Assembly: GCF_000421165.1 (NCBI RefSeq)
Contig: NZ_ATWI01000012.1
Coordinates: forward strand, 62,001 to 126,000
From: Marinobacter daepoensis DSM 16072
GTDB lineage: Bacteria > Pseudomonadota > Gammaproteobacteria > Pseudomonadales > Oleiphilaceae
Direction: 5' to 3'
DNA length: 64,000 nucleotides
Shown here: positions 38,025 through 45,912 of the stretch, piece after piece
How positions within the stretch are numbered: position 1 is the first letter of the stretch
Layout: each line of letters opens with the position of its first letter
Program-made: the position numbers and the translations under genes
The notes under the pieces: model-generated
Databases searched by the model: none
The model's input: only the letters and a program-made list of their open reading frames with translations
What the model was told of the DNA's origin: nothing

Positions 38025-39544
38025 CAGGAGGCTCGCTTCTGTCGGGCGAACCGGAACATCAGGGCTGCCAGAATGATCAGAGCCAGATCAAAACCGACAA
38101 ACAACCAGTCACCGGCAACCAGGCTGGTGGCGAACCCTCTTTCCGTGGTCACCATGTTCAGAACAGGAAGGCCCAGCAACAGTGCGCCGGCCAGCCCCAG
38201 TTGCTCCCGCCAACCGGCGGGTAAGGGGCGAATGAGTGCGTGAATGAGCATGGCCAGCCATGCCAGAAACAGCCCGTGAATTTCCCACTGGGACCGCTCT
38301 GGCCATGCTGCAGGCAGCAATCGGTTCAGCCAGAAAAAAGCCACGACCGCCACCGGAAAACCGGCCAGGGTTGCCAGGTTGAGCCGGTCGACCAGCCAGA
38401 GGCCTACAACGGAATGCCCCGGCTTCTGGCGCCGCTTGACGGACCAGAGTATTAACCCGGAGGCCAGCATGCCACACCCGGCAACGCCCAGCAGAGCATA
38501 GAGCCAACGGGTGGGCCAGTCGGCAAAGCGCCCAAGATGCAGCCCTAATAGAAGGCCGTAGGTATCGTAGGCTGGCGCCGAGACTTTCTCTCTCAGCGGT
38601 TCGCCACTGCCAGCATCAAAGACCAGAAAGGGGGGGTGACCGCGGATGCCCAGCAGGTCCGGCTGGTCGCTTCTGGCTTCCATAACGACCCGGGCATGCC
38701 GGTCACCGGGGTTGGAGACCTGGACCCGACCCACCTTCGCTCCTTCCCAATGTGCCTCGGCCTGTGCGAGTAACGTTGGCAAAGCCACCATCGGCGTCTG
38801 TTCGCCGGAAGGGGGCTTTGCCGGTAAGAAAGCAAACACATCGCTGATCAGGCGTTGGCGCTGTTCAGGTTCAGGAAAGGCTTGGTTCAGTCCCCAGGGT
38901 ATGTACAGCATCATAAGGGTGACGAGCCCTGTGTAGGTGATCATCAGGTGGAAAGGCAGGGCGAGGACTGAAAAGCCATTGTGTGCATCCAGCCAGGAGC
39001 GTTGGCCTTTGCCCGAGCGAAAGGTGAAGAAGTCCTTGAAGATTTTCTTGTGGGTGATGACGCCACTGATCAGGGCCAGTAGCATCAGCATGGCTGCAAT
39101 GCCCACCAGGTAACGGGCAAAGAGAACCGGCAGGTAGTGCAACTGGAAATGAAAGCGATAGAAAAAATCCCCGCCACGGGTGTCTCGGACGGGTATTACC
39201 TCTCCACCCAGTGGATTCAGGTAGGCCTGGCCCTGCCCGTGGGGCCCCCGCCAGTTCAGGTGAACCAGACGGTCACGCGTGTTCGGAAGTGTCACGGTCC
39301 AGTGGCTGGCTTCGGAAGCATGCCGTTGCAGATAACCGGACGCTTGTTCAAGCGCCAGAGCCGACGGAACCATTTCGGAGACTAAGGGGCGTTCCGGTTG
39401 CATCCATAATGTGATTTCCTGGCGAAAAAAGCTCAGGGTGCCGGTCAGAAAAATGACAAACAGTAACCAACCCAAGAGCAGCCCCGTCCAGCGATGCAAT
39501 TGCGCCATACGCTGGCGTACACCCGCTCCCAGAGGCGCGATCAC
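38024..39544 (-). CDS. PepSY-domain membrane protein, probable ferrisiderophore reductase
   Basis: The 506-residue protein has the PepSY-associated TM layout: first helix LHRWTGLLLGWLLFVIFLTGTLSFFRQEI, a periplasmic region with RFHFQLHYLP, central helices with AHNGFSVLALPFHLMITYTGLV, and C-terminal helices. It resembles FpvG of Pseudomonas aeruginosa, an inner-membrane reductase that frees iron from a periplasmic siderophore. I start at GTG 39544, which overlaps the DUF3649 stop as GTGA and follows AGGG by six bases; the ATG at 39508 is an alternative. Confidence 0.85.
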   Translation of the reverse strand: MIAPLGAGVRQRMAQLHRWTGLLLGWLLFVIFLTGTLSFFRQEITLWMQPERPLVSEMVPSALALEQASGYLQRHASEASHWTVTLPNTRDRLVHLNWRGPHGQGQAYLNPLGGEVIPVRDTRGGDFFYRFHFQLHYLPVLFARYLVGIAAMLMLLALISGVITHKKIFKDFFTFRSGKGQRSWLDAHNGFSVLALPFHLMITYTGLVTLMMLYIPWGLNQAFPEPEQRQRLISDVFAFLPAKPPSGEQTPMVALPTLLAQAEAHWEGAKVGRVQVSNPGDRHARVVMEARSDQPDLLGIRGHPPFLVFDAGSGEPLREKVSAPAYDTYGLLLGLHLGRFADWPTRWLYALLGVAGCGMLASGLILWSVKRRQKPGHSVVGLWLVDRLNLATLAGFPVAVVAFFWLNRLLPAAWPERSQWEIHGLFLAWLAMLIHALIRPLPAGWREQLGLAGALLLGLPVLNMVTTERGFATSLVAGDWLFVGFDLALIILAALMFRFARQKRAS

Positions 39545-39816
39545 AAGGCGCCCTGCTGACTGAAATACATAAGAAATGCCCCGGCAGGCAGAATGCCAAG
39601 GCACGCAATGCGCAGGCTGCCCGCAACGAATACCCAGATCACCGTGGCCGCGAAGACGCTAAATCCCAGCAACATACCGGCGACCACGGATTGCTCCGGC
39701 TGCCAGGGTAAGGCCAGCACCGCCAGGCTGCTCCAGCGCGTCAACAGGAATGCACAGGCAATGGCAACCAGTGTCCTGAGCAAGGGGGCTGGATAAAACC
39801 GAACTTTGGCCGTCAT
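39541..39816 (-). CDS. DUF3649 small membrane protein
   Basis: The 91-residue protein has three hydrophobic segments (LLRTLVAIACAFLLTRWSSLAVLAL; VVAGMLLGFSVFAATVIWVFV; IACLGILPAGAFLMYF) and the DUF3649 character found beside PepSY reductases and DUF3325 in iron-uptake operons. It probably assists the reductase. AGGA seven bases before ATG 39816 supports this start. It is first in the operon that runs to the ATPase gene at 33771. Confidence 0.8.
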   Translation of the reverse strand: MTAKVRFYPAPLLRTLVAIACAFLLTRWSSLAVLALPWQPEQSVVAGMLLGFSVFAATVIWVFVAGSLRIACLGILPAGAFLMYFSQQGAL

Positions 39817-39985
39817 GAATCTGTCCTGTCCAACGGTGAGCGAGACGGCGGACACCCGGATGGGAGAGACCCGGATGCGCTGAGCGAACGCAGTCTATCG
39901 ACTGGTTTACACCGTCGCATTCGTCAAACAGAGGCTTTGGCAGCGTGCATAAGCATTGTGGCAAATGACATAGCTTCCTTGGATT

Positions 39986-40966
39986 TCATGGCGTCCTGTC
40001 TGAGCATCTCTTCCTGCCAAACATCGCTCTGGGAGATTTGCCGTAGTAACGGGTAAATGCGGCCGTAAAGTTGTTCGCGTATTTGTAGCCTACCTGCCAG
40101 GCCACTTGGGACACCTGTAGCCCGGATTCCAGCAACAGCATGGCCTTTTTCATCCTCAGTTCCAGCAACAGGTCGCTTGGCGTGCGCTGATACAGATAAA
40201 GCATGCCATCTTTGAGTTTGGTTTTACTGATGCCCATTCGGGTGGAGAGGTAATCCAGCGTCAGGGGTTTGTCCAAGTGCTCTTTCATCCAGTTCCGGGC
40301 TTTTTCAAGGCGATCAATCTCAGAAGGCGTGAACGGGGAAGAGCGCAGATCCCTCACAGGTGCCAGCAGGTTGAACTGTTCACTGAGCAGATTCAGGGTG
40401 TGGATATGTATATCCAGCCGTGGAAGGTGGCTTTGGTCAGGGCGAAGGTGGTTCATAACGGCCCTGGCGTGAGCTAACGCGGCCGGGTTACTGGCACGGA
40501 ACGCCAGGCGGCTCAGGGGATCGTGCCCGAGAATGGCCTCAGCGCGGGACTCGCCAACGTACTTGCTGATCAGGGATTCGTGAACAATTACCCGCAACTG
40601 AGAAATGGTCTCGCCTGCGTTGTAGCAGCGTTCTCCCGAGATTCCGTGAAACGACGAAATGGTGGTATGGCCTTTCGCAAATTCTAGCTGGGTACGATCG
40701 TCGGCCCGGTATGAGGAACAGCCCTGCATACCCAGCGTAATCACCATGACTCTGCCAGGGTGCAAGCCATTACTTTCTTCAATCAGGGGTACCGATGGCG
40801 AATAGTGAAGCTGGCCTATCCCTAACCCGGGCTCCAGTTCCACATAGTCGTGAAAGCACTCCCCCAGCTCGTCGGGGAGCTGCAGGCGTACCCGTCCATC
40901 TTCCAGAATGTGTCGACTTCGCGGCAAGGCCGCCTCAACACGGCAAGGGAGCTTCAGGCCCGCCAT
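39986..40966 (-). CDS. AraC-family regulator (second, siderophore-locus type)
   Basis: The 326-residue protein ends in a double HTH (LEKARNWMKEHLDKPLTLDYLS, MGISKTKLKDGMLYLYQRTP, VAWQVGYKYANNFTAAFTRYYG), again PchR-like. The N-terminal part includes HTTISSFHGISGERCYNAGE, seen in siderophore-sensing AraC proteins. GGGAGGG lies five bases before ATG 40966. It reads toward the DUF3649-PepSY-ABC operon and shares an upstream Fur-box-like palindrome with the divergent methyltransferase gene. Confidence 0.88.
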   Translation of the reverse strand: MAGLKLPCRVEAALPRSRHILEDGRVRLQLPDELGECFHDYVELEPGLGIGQLHYSPSVPLIEESNGLHPGRVMVITLGMQGCSSYRADDRTQLEFAKGHTTISSFHGISGERCYNAGETISQLRVIVHESLISKYVGESRAEAILGHDPLSRLAFRASNPAALAHARAVMNHLRPDQSHLPRLDIHIHTLNLLSEQFNLLAPVRDLRSSPFTPSEIDRLEKARNWMKEHLDKPLTLDYLSTRMGISKTKLKDGMLYLYQRTPSDLLLELRMKKAMLLLESGLQVSQVAWQVGYKYANNFTAAFTRYYGKSPRAMFGRKRCSDRTP

Positions 40967-41036
40967 AACGTCCCTCCCAGGGTTGCCCAGCCGGATCTTG
41001 CGTTTTGCATAGTTATTCTTGCCCTCCTCATATCTA

Positions 41037-41055
41037 AATGAGATTCAATCTCATT
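41037..41055. promoter_or_regulatory. Fur-box-like perfect 9-1-9 palindrome
   Basis: AATGAGATTCAATCTCATT is a perfect inverted repeat of nine-base arms around one base, the same geometry as the classic Fur box. It lies between the divergent second AraC gene (start 40966) and the methyltransferase gene (start 41101), so it could control both. Confidence 0.7.
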
Positions 41056-41100
41056 AATATATAGCAAGATTTCAATTCAGCCAACTACCTCGGGGTATTC

Positions 41101-42213
41101 ATGACTGACCATTTCTCGCTGGCGCCTGAGGTTCCTCCGGAAACCGCCGGTACCACTCAAGCCTGGAAACATGCTCTGGCGGAGCCCCATGTGTTGTCTT
41201 CCCTGTGGGCTCTGCCGTTGTCGTCTGTGGGCGCCGGCCTGGTGGAAAAAGCTCTGGAGGTCGGTTTGTTCGCGCAGACCGAGCAGGCCGTCTCAGCCGC
41301 CACTCTGGCGCAACGTCTTGCCCTGAGTCCGGGGCGGTTGGCGTATGCCCTGGAGGTGTTGTGGAGCCTGGGCATGTTGCTGCGCCGCCAGCAGGCGGAT
41401 GGTGAGTGGTTGTATGGCACCGCGCCGGAGTTGTCTCCTTATCTCAATCCAGTTTCTGAATCCTACTGCGGTGATGCGCTGCTGTTCCGGTTTCGGGTGC
41501 TGCGCCAGGCCGCAGATCAGGTCATGGGGTTGTTGTCGGATGAGGTGCCTGTGGTTCCACCGAGGGGCGTGGCCGGGCAACCGGCGCTCTGGGCGGAAGC
41601 CGCCAGGGTACAGATTGCTCAGGAACAGGCTGCCGTGAGCGCCGAGGTGGCGTTGTCGGTGATGTCGGCGCAGTCGGAGTTCGGCCAGGCGCAGACCGTG
41701 CTGGACCTGGGTGGCGGGCCAGGATTGGTGGCCATCGAGTTGGCCCGCCACCAGCCGCTGCTGTCGGGGGTGGTGTTTGATTTCCCGGAGGTGGTGAGCG
41801 TGGCCCGAGAGAACATCGCGACAGCGGGGCTTGAGGATCGGCTGAGTGTGCTCGGAGGGGATCTATCGAGCGATGAGCTGGGCAAAGGTTATGACGTTAT
41901 CTGGTGTTCGTCGGTGTTTCACTTTGTACCAGACCTGCCGGGCTTGCTTGCCCGCCTGCATGAGGCGTTGTCACCCGGTGGGTTGTTGGTGTGCGCTCAC
42001 GCTGTGATCGGGGCAGAAGGGTGGCAAAACCGTGCCGTGGCGCCTTATTACCTGAATCTGCGATTGCAGGGAGGACGGGTGCTGGCGGCCGGTCAGTTGG
42101 AAGAGCTGTTGTTGGCAGCTGGCTTTTCCGGGGTGGACTCCGTGTCCCAGGTGCGCTTTCCGGTGGCGCCGGTCAACGTGGTGATTGCCCGCAAAGAAGG
42201 AGGGCGGTCATGA
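41101..42213 (+). CDS. SAM-dependent methyltransferase, O-methyltransferase-like
   Basis: The 370-residue protein has an N-terminal winged-helix dimerisation region (residues about 30-110, ALEVGLF and RLAYALEVLWSLGML) and a C-terminal Rossmann SAM domain with VLDLGGGPGLVAIELAR near residue 200, VVFDFPEVV and YDVIWCSSVFHFVPD. This is the plan of small-molecule O-methyltransferases of the acetylserotonin/hydroxyneurosporene class. Its substrate is unknown. Placement behind a Fur-like palindrome beside a siderophore-uptake locus suggests iron control. The stop overlaps a 16-codon open frame by ATGA. Confidence 0.85.
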   Translation: MTDHFSLAPEVPPETAGTTQAWKHALAEPHVLSSLWALPLSSVGAGLVEKALEVGLFAQTEQAVSAATLAQRLALSPGRLAYALEVLWSLGMLLRRQQADGEWLYGTAPELSPYLNPVSESYCGDALLFRFRVLRQAADQVMGLLSDEVPVVPPRGVAGQPALWAEAARVQIAQEQAAVSAEVALSVMSAQSEFGQAQTVLDLGGGPGLVAIELARHQPLLSGVVFDFPEVVSVARENIATAGLEDRLSVLGGDLSSDELGKGYDVIWCSSVFHFVPDLPGLLARLHEALSPGGLLVCAHAVIGAEGWQNRAVAPYYLNLRLQGGRVLAAGQLEELLLAAGFSGVDSVSQVRFPVAPVNVVIARKEGGRS

Positions 42214-42260
42214 GTCGATACCTGGACCTACTCCTGGAACAGGTGGCTGAGCGTGCCTGA
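42210..42260 (+). other. 16-codon open frame coupled to the methyltransferase gene
   Basis: ATG at 42210 overlaps the methyltransferase TGA and reads MSRYLDLLLEQVAERA before a TGA at 42258. The AGGAGGG within the end of the methyltransferase gene is a good ribosome-binding site for it. It could be a tiny coupled peptide or the remnant of a lost downstream gene. Confidence 0.35.
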
Positions 42261-42359
42261 GGGTATGCTCTTTGCGTAACCTTTCGCTTCTATGGGGGCC
42301 GCCACCCTTACCAAAACAAACAGTTTAGTTATAAAAGAATATATAAAATTCATGTAGGC

Positions 42360-42402
42360 TATAATGTCGATTCACAGCGCCGTTGTTTCACTTGCAGTGA
42401 AA
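42360..42402 (+). promoter_or_regulatory. Promoter and leader palindrome of the orphan binding-protein gene
   Basis: A perfect TATAAT (42360-42365) without a clear -35 is followed by TTTCACT-TGC-AGTGAAA (42386-42402), a seven-base inverted repeat in the leader. An activator- or repressor-controlled promoter is plausible. Confidence 0.4.
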
Positions 42403-42428
42403 GTCTTCGAATAATAAGGAGATAACCT

Positions 42429-43178
42429 GTGTCCAAGACAGCCTTCCTGTTTACCGCATTATTGGTGTTTTCCAGTGTTTCTTTACCTGTTCTGGGTTCT
42501 GAAAAACTTTATATCTACACGGAGAGCTTTCCGCCCTATAACATGAGTTCCACCGGCCGGGCTTTTGAGCACAATGGCGATGGCATCGACGGGCTTTGTA
42601 CTGAGATGGTCAAAGCTGTGCTTGAGGTTTCCGGGCTGGACCATGTGGTCAAACTGCGTAACTGGGATTACGGCTATAACCGTGCCCTGAACAAGAAGAA
42701 CCACGGTATTTTCTGCACCACCTACACCGAAAGCCGGGCGCCTCAGTTCAAGTGGGTCGGACCACTGACGACAAACCTGTGGACGATTTTCGCGCCCGCC
42801 GGCACCAATCTTAAGATCGACAAGCTTGAAGATACCCGTGGCCTGCTGTACGCCGGCTACCGGGGTGACGTTATGACGGAGTACCTGCTGGAGCGTGGCT
42901 ACAAGGTCTCGGAAATGGAAAGCGATGATCTGAACCCCCGGCGCCTGGAACTCGGGCAGGTGGATCTGTGGATCGCCGAGAAGCTCGCGGGGCCTTACTT
43001 CGCGTCTCAGCAGAATGTGGAAGGTCTGGTTCCGGTCTATTCGTTCAACGAGGCCGAGCTGTATCTGGCGATGAACGTTGATACGCCGGATGATGTCATT
43101 CAGAAACTGAATAAAGGCCTGGAAACCATCAAGAGTAACGGTATTTACGAGGCGATTGAGACCAAGTACGGGCTCTGA
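42429..43178 (+). CDS. Periplasmic solute-binding protein, family 3 (orphan)
   Basis: The 249-residue protein has a signal peptide (AFLFTALLVFSSVSLPVLG) cleaved near residue 22-24 and an SBP_bac_3 fold: KLYIYTESFPPYNMSS, DGLCTEMVKAVLEVSG and the C-terminal hinge region. AAGGAG seven bases before the GTG at 42429 decides the start. No permease or ATPase lies beside it, so it may serve a distant transporter, a sensor or a non-transport role, as many marine and Pseudomonas members do. Ligand unknown. Confidence 0.87.
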   Translation: MSKTAFLFTALLVFSSVSLPVLGSEKLYIYTESFPPYNMSSTGRAFEHNGDGIDGLCTEMVKAVLEVSGLDHVVKLRNWDYGYNRALNKKNHGIFCTTYTESRAPQFKWVGPLTTNLWTIFAPAGTNLKIDKLEDTRGLLYAGYRGDVMTEYLLERGYKVSEMESDDLNPRRLELGQVDLWIAEKLAGPYFASQQNVEGLVPVYSFNEAELYLAMNVDTPDDVIQKLNKGLETIKSNGIYEAIETKYGL

Positions 43179-43207
43179 GCCAGTAAGTTTCTGAAAAAGC
43201 GAAAAAC

Positions 43208-43228
43208 GTCCCGGGCACTGCCCGGGAC
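43208..43228 (-). terminator. Intrinsic terminator after the acyl-CoA dehydrogenase gene
   Basis: GTCCCGGGC and GCCCGGGAC form a nine-base GC stem with a three-base loop. On the minus strand GTTTTTCGCTTTTTC follows. It lies between two convergent genes. Confidence 0.8.
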
Positions 43229-43244
43229 AGGAAATGACCGGTGA

Positions 43245-45065
43245 TCAACCGGTAAAGGCCAGATGCTCCGGTTCTACCTGCATCAGGTTCCGGGCAGGGC
43301 TCAGCATGCTGGTGGCGTGCGCCTGGGCCCGGGGCAGTAACCGCTCGTAATAGAATTCGGCCGTTGCCAGTTTGGTTTGATAGAAGGCCCCAGATTCCTC
43401 GCCTCCCTCGTTCAGCCGGTCCACCGCGACAGCTGCCTGACGCAGCCACATGTAGGCCATGGTCACGTAGCCGCTGTACATCAGGAAGTCGTTGGCGGCA
43501 GCACTCACAACATCCCGATCCTTACGGGCCGCCAGCATGACCCGCACGGTTAACAGGTTCCACTGGGCCGTCAGTTTCAGCAGCTCCACCGACATGGGCC
43601 GCAGCTGTTTATTGGTCAGATGCTTGCGGGCGAAGTTGGCAACCTTCAGGGTGAACTCGCGCACCGCGCCGCCCTGGGTCATCAACAGCACCTTCCGGCC
43701 CAGCAGGTCCAGAGCCTGGATTCCGGTGGTGCCTTCGTAAAGTGTGGAGATGCGGGTGTCCCGGACAATCTGCTCCATCCCGTGCTCGCGAATGTAGCCG
43801 TGGCCACCGAACACCTGCATACCCAGATTGGTGGCTTCGCAACCCAGTTCGGTCAGGAAGCCTTTGAGGATCGGGGTGAGAAACCCAAGCTTGTCGTCGT
43901 ATTTCGCGGCTTTTTGTTCGTCGCCGGCGGTGTGGGCCTCGACCATGTGGTCCGCAAGCCTGGCGGCGTAATAGAGCATTGCCCGACCACCCTCTGCGAT
44001 GGCTTTCTGGGTCAGCAGCATGCGACGGACATCGGCATGGTGAATCAGGCTGTCAGCAACCTGGTCCGGGTCTTTCTTACCCGACAGCGCGCGCATGGAA
44101 CGGCGCTCCCTGGCGTAGTCCAGCGCCCACTGATACGACAGTTCAGCCGGGCCCACGCCCTGAATGGCGGTACCAATGCGGGCGGTGTTCATAAACGTGA
44201 ACATGCACTCCAGGCCCTGGTTCTCCGGGCCGATGAGGAAACCGGTTGCGCCGTCGAAGTTCATCACACAGGTGGCCGACGCCTTGATGCCCATTTTCTT
44301 TTCCAGGGCGCCACAGCTTACGGCATTGCGCTCACCCAGCCCTCCGTCGGCACCGGGCAGGAATTTGGGCACGATGAACAGGCTGATGCCTTTGGTGCCT
44401 TTCGGGGCATCAGGCAACCTCGCCAGCACGATGTGAACGATGTTCTCGGTGAGATCGTGCTCCCCGGAGGAGATAAAAATCTTGGTGCCGGTCAGTGTAT
44501 AACTGCCGTCTGCCTGGGGCTCGGCTTTGGTCTTCACCTGGCCCAGATCGGTGCCGCACTGGGGTTCGGTCAGGCACATGGTGCCGCCCCACCGGCCTTC
44601 GGTGAGGGGGATCAGGTAGGTTTGTTTCTGGTGCTCATCGCCGTGCAGGAAGATGGTGTTCATGGCACCCAGAGACAGCCCGGGGTACATGGAAAACGAC
44701 CAGTTGGCGGTGCCCATCATTTCCTGTTTCAGCAGGCCCATGGAGGCCGGTAACCCCTGGCCACCGAACTCTTCCGGGGCCGACAGCCCCTGCCAGCCCC
44801 CCATCACGTACTGATCGTACGCTTCCCGGTAACCTTTGGGGGTGGTGACTTCCCCGTTGTCCAGTTTGCAGCCTTCTTCATCGCCAGACTGATACAGCGG
44901 GCTCAGGACCTCTTCGCAGAAGCGGCCGCACTCGGTCAGGATGGCCTCAACGATGTCGGGGGTGGCGTTTTCACCGGAGGCCAGAGTCTGGTAATGGCCC
45001 GGGTAGTCGAACACGTCGTTGAGCAGGAATTTCATGTCCCTCAGGGGCGCTTTATACACAGGCAT
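43245..45065 (-). CDS. Acyl-CoA dehydrogenase with C-terminal extension (DmdC/FadE5-like)
   Basis: The 606-residue flavoenzyme is the long acyl-CoA dehydrogenase form. It has an N-terminal domain, GTMCLTEPQCGTDLGQ and KIFISSGEHD in the middle domain, and MQVFGGHGYIREHGMEQIVRD followed by STLYEGTTGIQALD, whose Glu is the expected catalytic base. An extra C-terminal domain follows from about residue 470. It removes two hydrogens from an acyl-CoA and passes electrons to ETF. Relatives act in beta-oxidation or in dimethylsulfoniopropionate demethylation; no dmd genes are nearby, so the substrate is open. Confidence 0.92.
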   Translation of the reverse strand: MPVYKAPLRDMKFLLNDVFDYPGHYQTLASGENATPDIVEAILTECGRFCEEVLSPLYQSGDEEGCKLDNGEVTTPKGYREAYDQYVMGGWQGLSAPEEFGGQGLPASMGLLKQEMMGTANWSFSMYPGLSLGAMNTIFLHGDEHQKQTYLIPLTEGRWGGTMCLTEPQCGTDLGQVKTKAEPQADGSYTLTGTKIFISSGEHDLTENIVHIVLARLPDAPKGTKGISLFIVPKFLPGADGGLGERNAVSCGALEKKMGIKASATCVMNFDGATGFLIGPENQGLECMFTFMNTARIGTAIQGVGPAELSYQWALDYARERRSMRALSGKKDPDQVADSLIHHADVRRMLLTQKAIAEGGRAMLYYAARLADHMVEAHTAGDEQKAAKYDDKLGFLTPILKGFLTELGCEATNLGMQVFGGHGYIREHGMEQIVRDTRISTLYEGTTGIQALDLLGRKVLLMTQGGAVREFTLKVANFARKHLTNKQLRPMSVELLKLTAQWNLLTVRVMLAARKDRDVVSAAANDFLMYSGYVTMAYMWLRQAAVAVDRLNEGGEESGAFYQTKLATAEFYYERLLPRAQAHATSMLSPARNLMQVEPEHLAFTG

Positions 45066-45304
45066 GGCCAGTCCTCATTGACTTTGATTATCCGGAATCG
45101 GTTGGGCCTGTTGGCCGTTATAAGAGCCGTTTTACGGCATTCATGGGAGGCTGCCATTGACGGAAAGCGCCCGGACAGGTGTCAGAACGGACAATTGGCT
45201 GAAATGACGCTTGCTGCCCGGGACTGATCGGGCCTGGCCTCTGGCCCGTAATCCTGAACAATCCGGGCGGTTGGCCGCCCCGTTTGCCCAGGAGTGTAAA
45301 AGTC

Positions 45305-45889
45305 ATGCAAAAGCTGCGTATTTCAGGCAATTTCAATGGCCTTCGAAGGGGGGCTCTTATACTGTTGATAACCATGGTGCTGACCGCGTGTGCCGGGCCG
45401 TCGCTGGACGATTACCGGGATCGGGGGCCGGCTCTGGTGCCATCCGGGTTCTTTCAGGGCGAACTTTCCGCCCGGGGTGTGGTCAAGGACTACGCCGGCG
45501 AGGTTATCCGGACTTTTGATGCCGACATTGTGGCCCGTTGGGATGAACACGGTGTCGGAACGCTGGATGAGGTGTTCCGGTTTGATGATGGAGAAGTTCA
45601 GACCCGGGTCTGGACCCTGACACCGGACAACGGAGGTTATCGCGCCACGGCCGGGGATGTGATTGAGGCAGGCACGATGCGCTGGCAGGGCAATGCGATT
45701 CATATGAACTATGTCCTGAGGGTGTCATACGGCGACAGCACAATCGACGTCCGGATGGATGACTGGATGTATCTGGTCACCCCCGACACGCTGATCAATC
45801 AGACCACCATGAGCAAGTGGGGGATACCGGTTGGCGAAGTGGTGTTGGTGATACAGAAAACGAAACGCGGGCCCGGCCCGCAGAACTGA
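45305..45889 (+). CDS. DUF3833 lipoprotein
   Basis: The 194-residue protein has a lipoprotein signal (GALILLITMVLTAC) with the lipidated Cys at about residue 29. The rest, with GELSARGVVKDYAGEVIRTF, EVFRFDDGE and DDWMYLVTPDTLINQTTMSKWGI, matches the DUF3833 family of periplasmic lipoproteins of unknown function. AGGAG ten bases before ATG 45305 supports this start over the ATG at 45284. It ends 23 bases before the RND adaptor gene and may be co-transcribed with it. Confidence 0.85.
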   Translation: MQKLRISGNFNGLRRGALILLITMVLTACAGPSLDDYRDRGPALVPSGFFQGELSARGVVKDYAGEVIRTFDADIVARWDEHGVGTLDEVFRFDDGEVQTRVWTLTPDNGGYRATAGDVIEAGTMRWQGNAIHMNYVLRVSYGDSTIDVRMDDWMYLVTPDTLINQTTMSKWGIPVGEVVLVIQKTKRGPGPQN

Positions 45890-45912
45890 ACTCTGAAAGG
45901 TTTGTGAACCCC

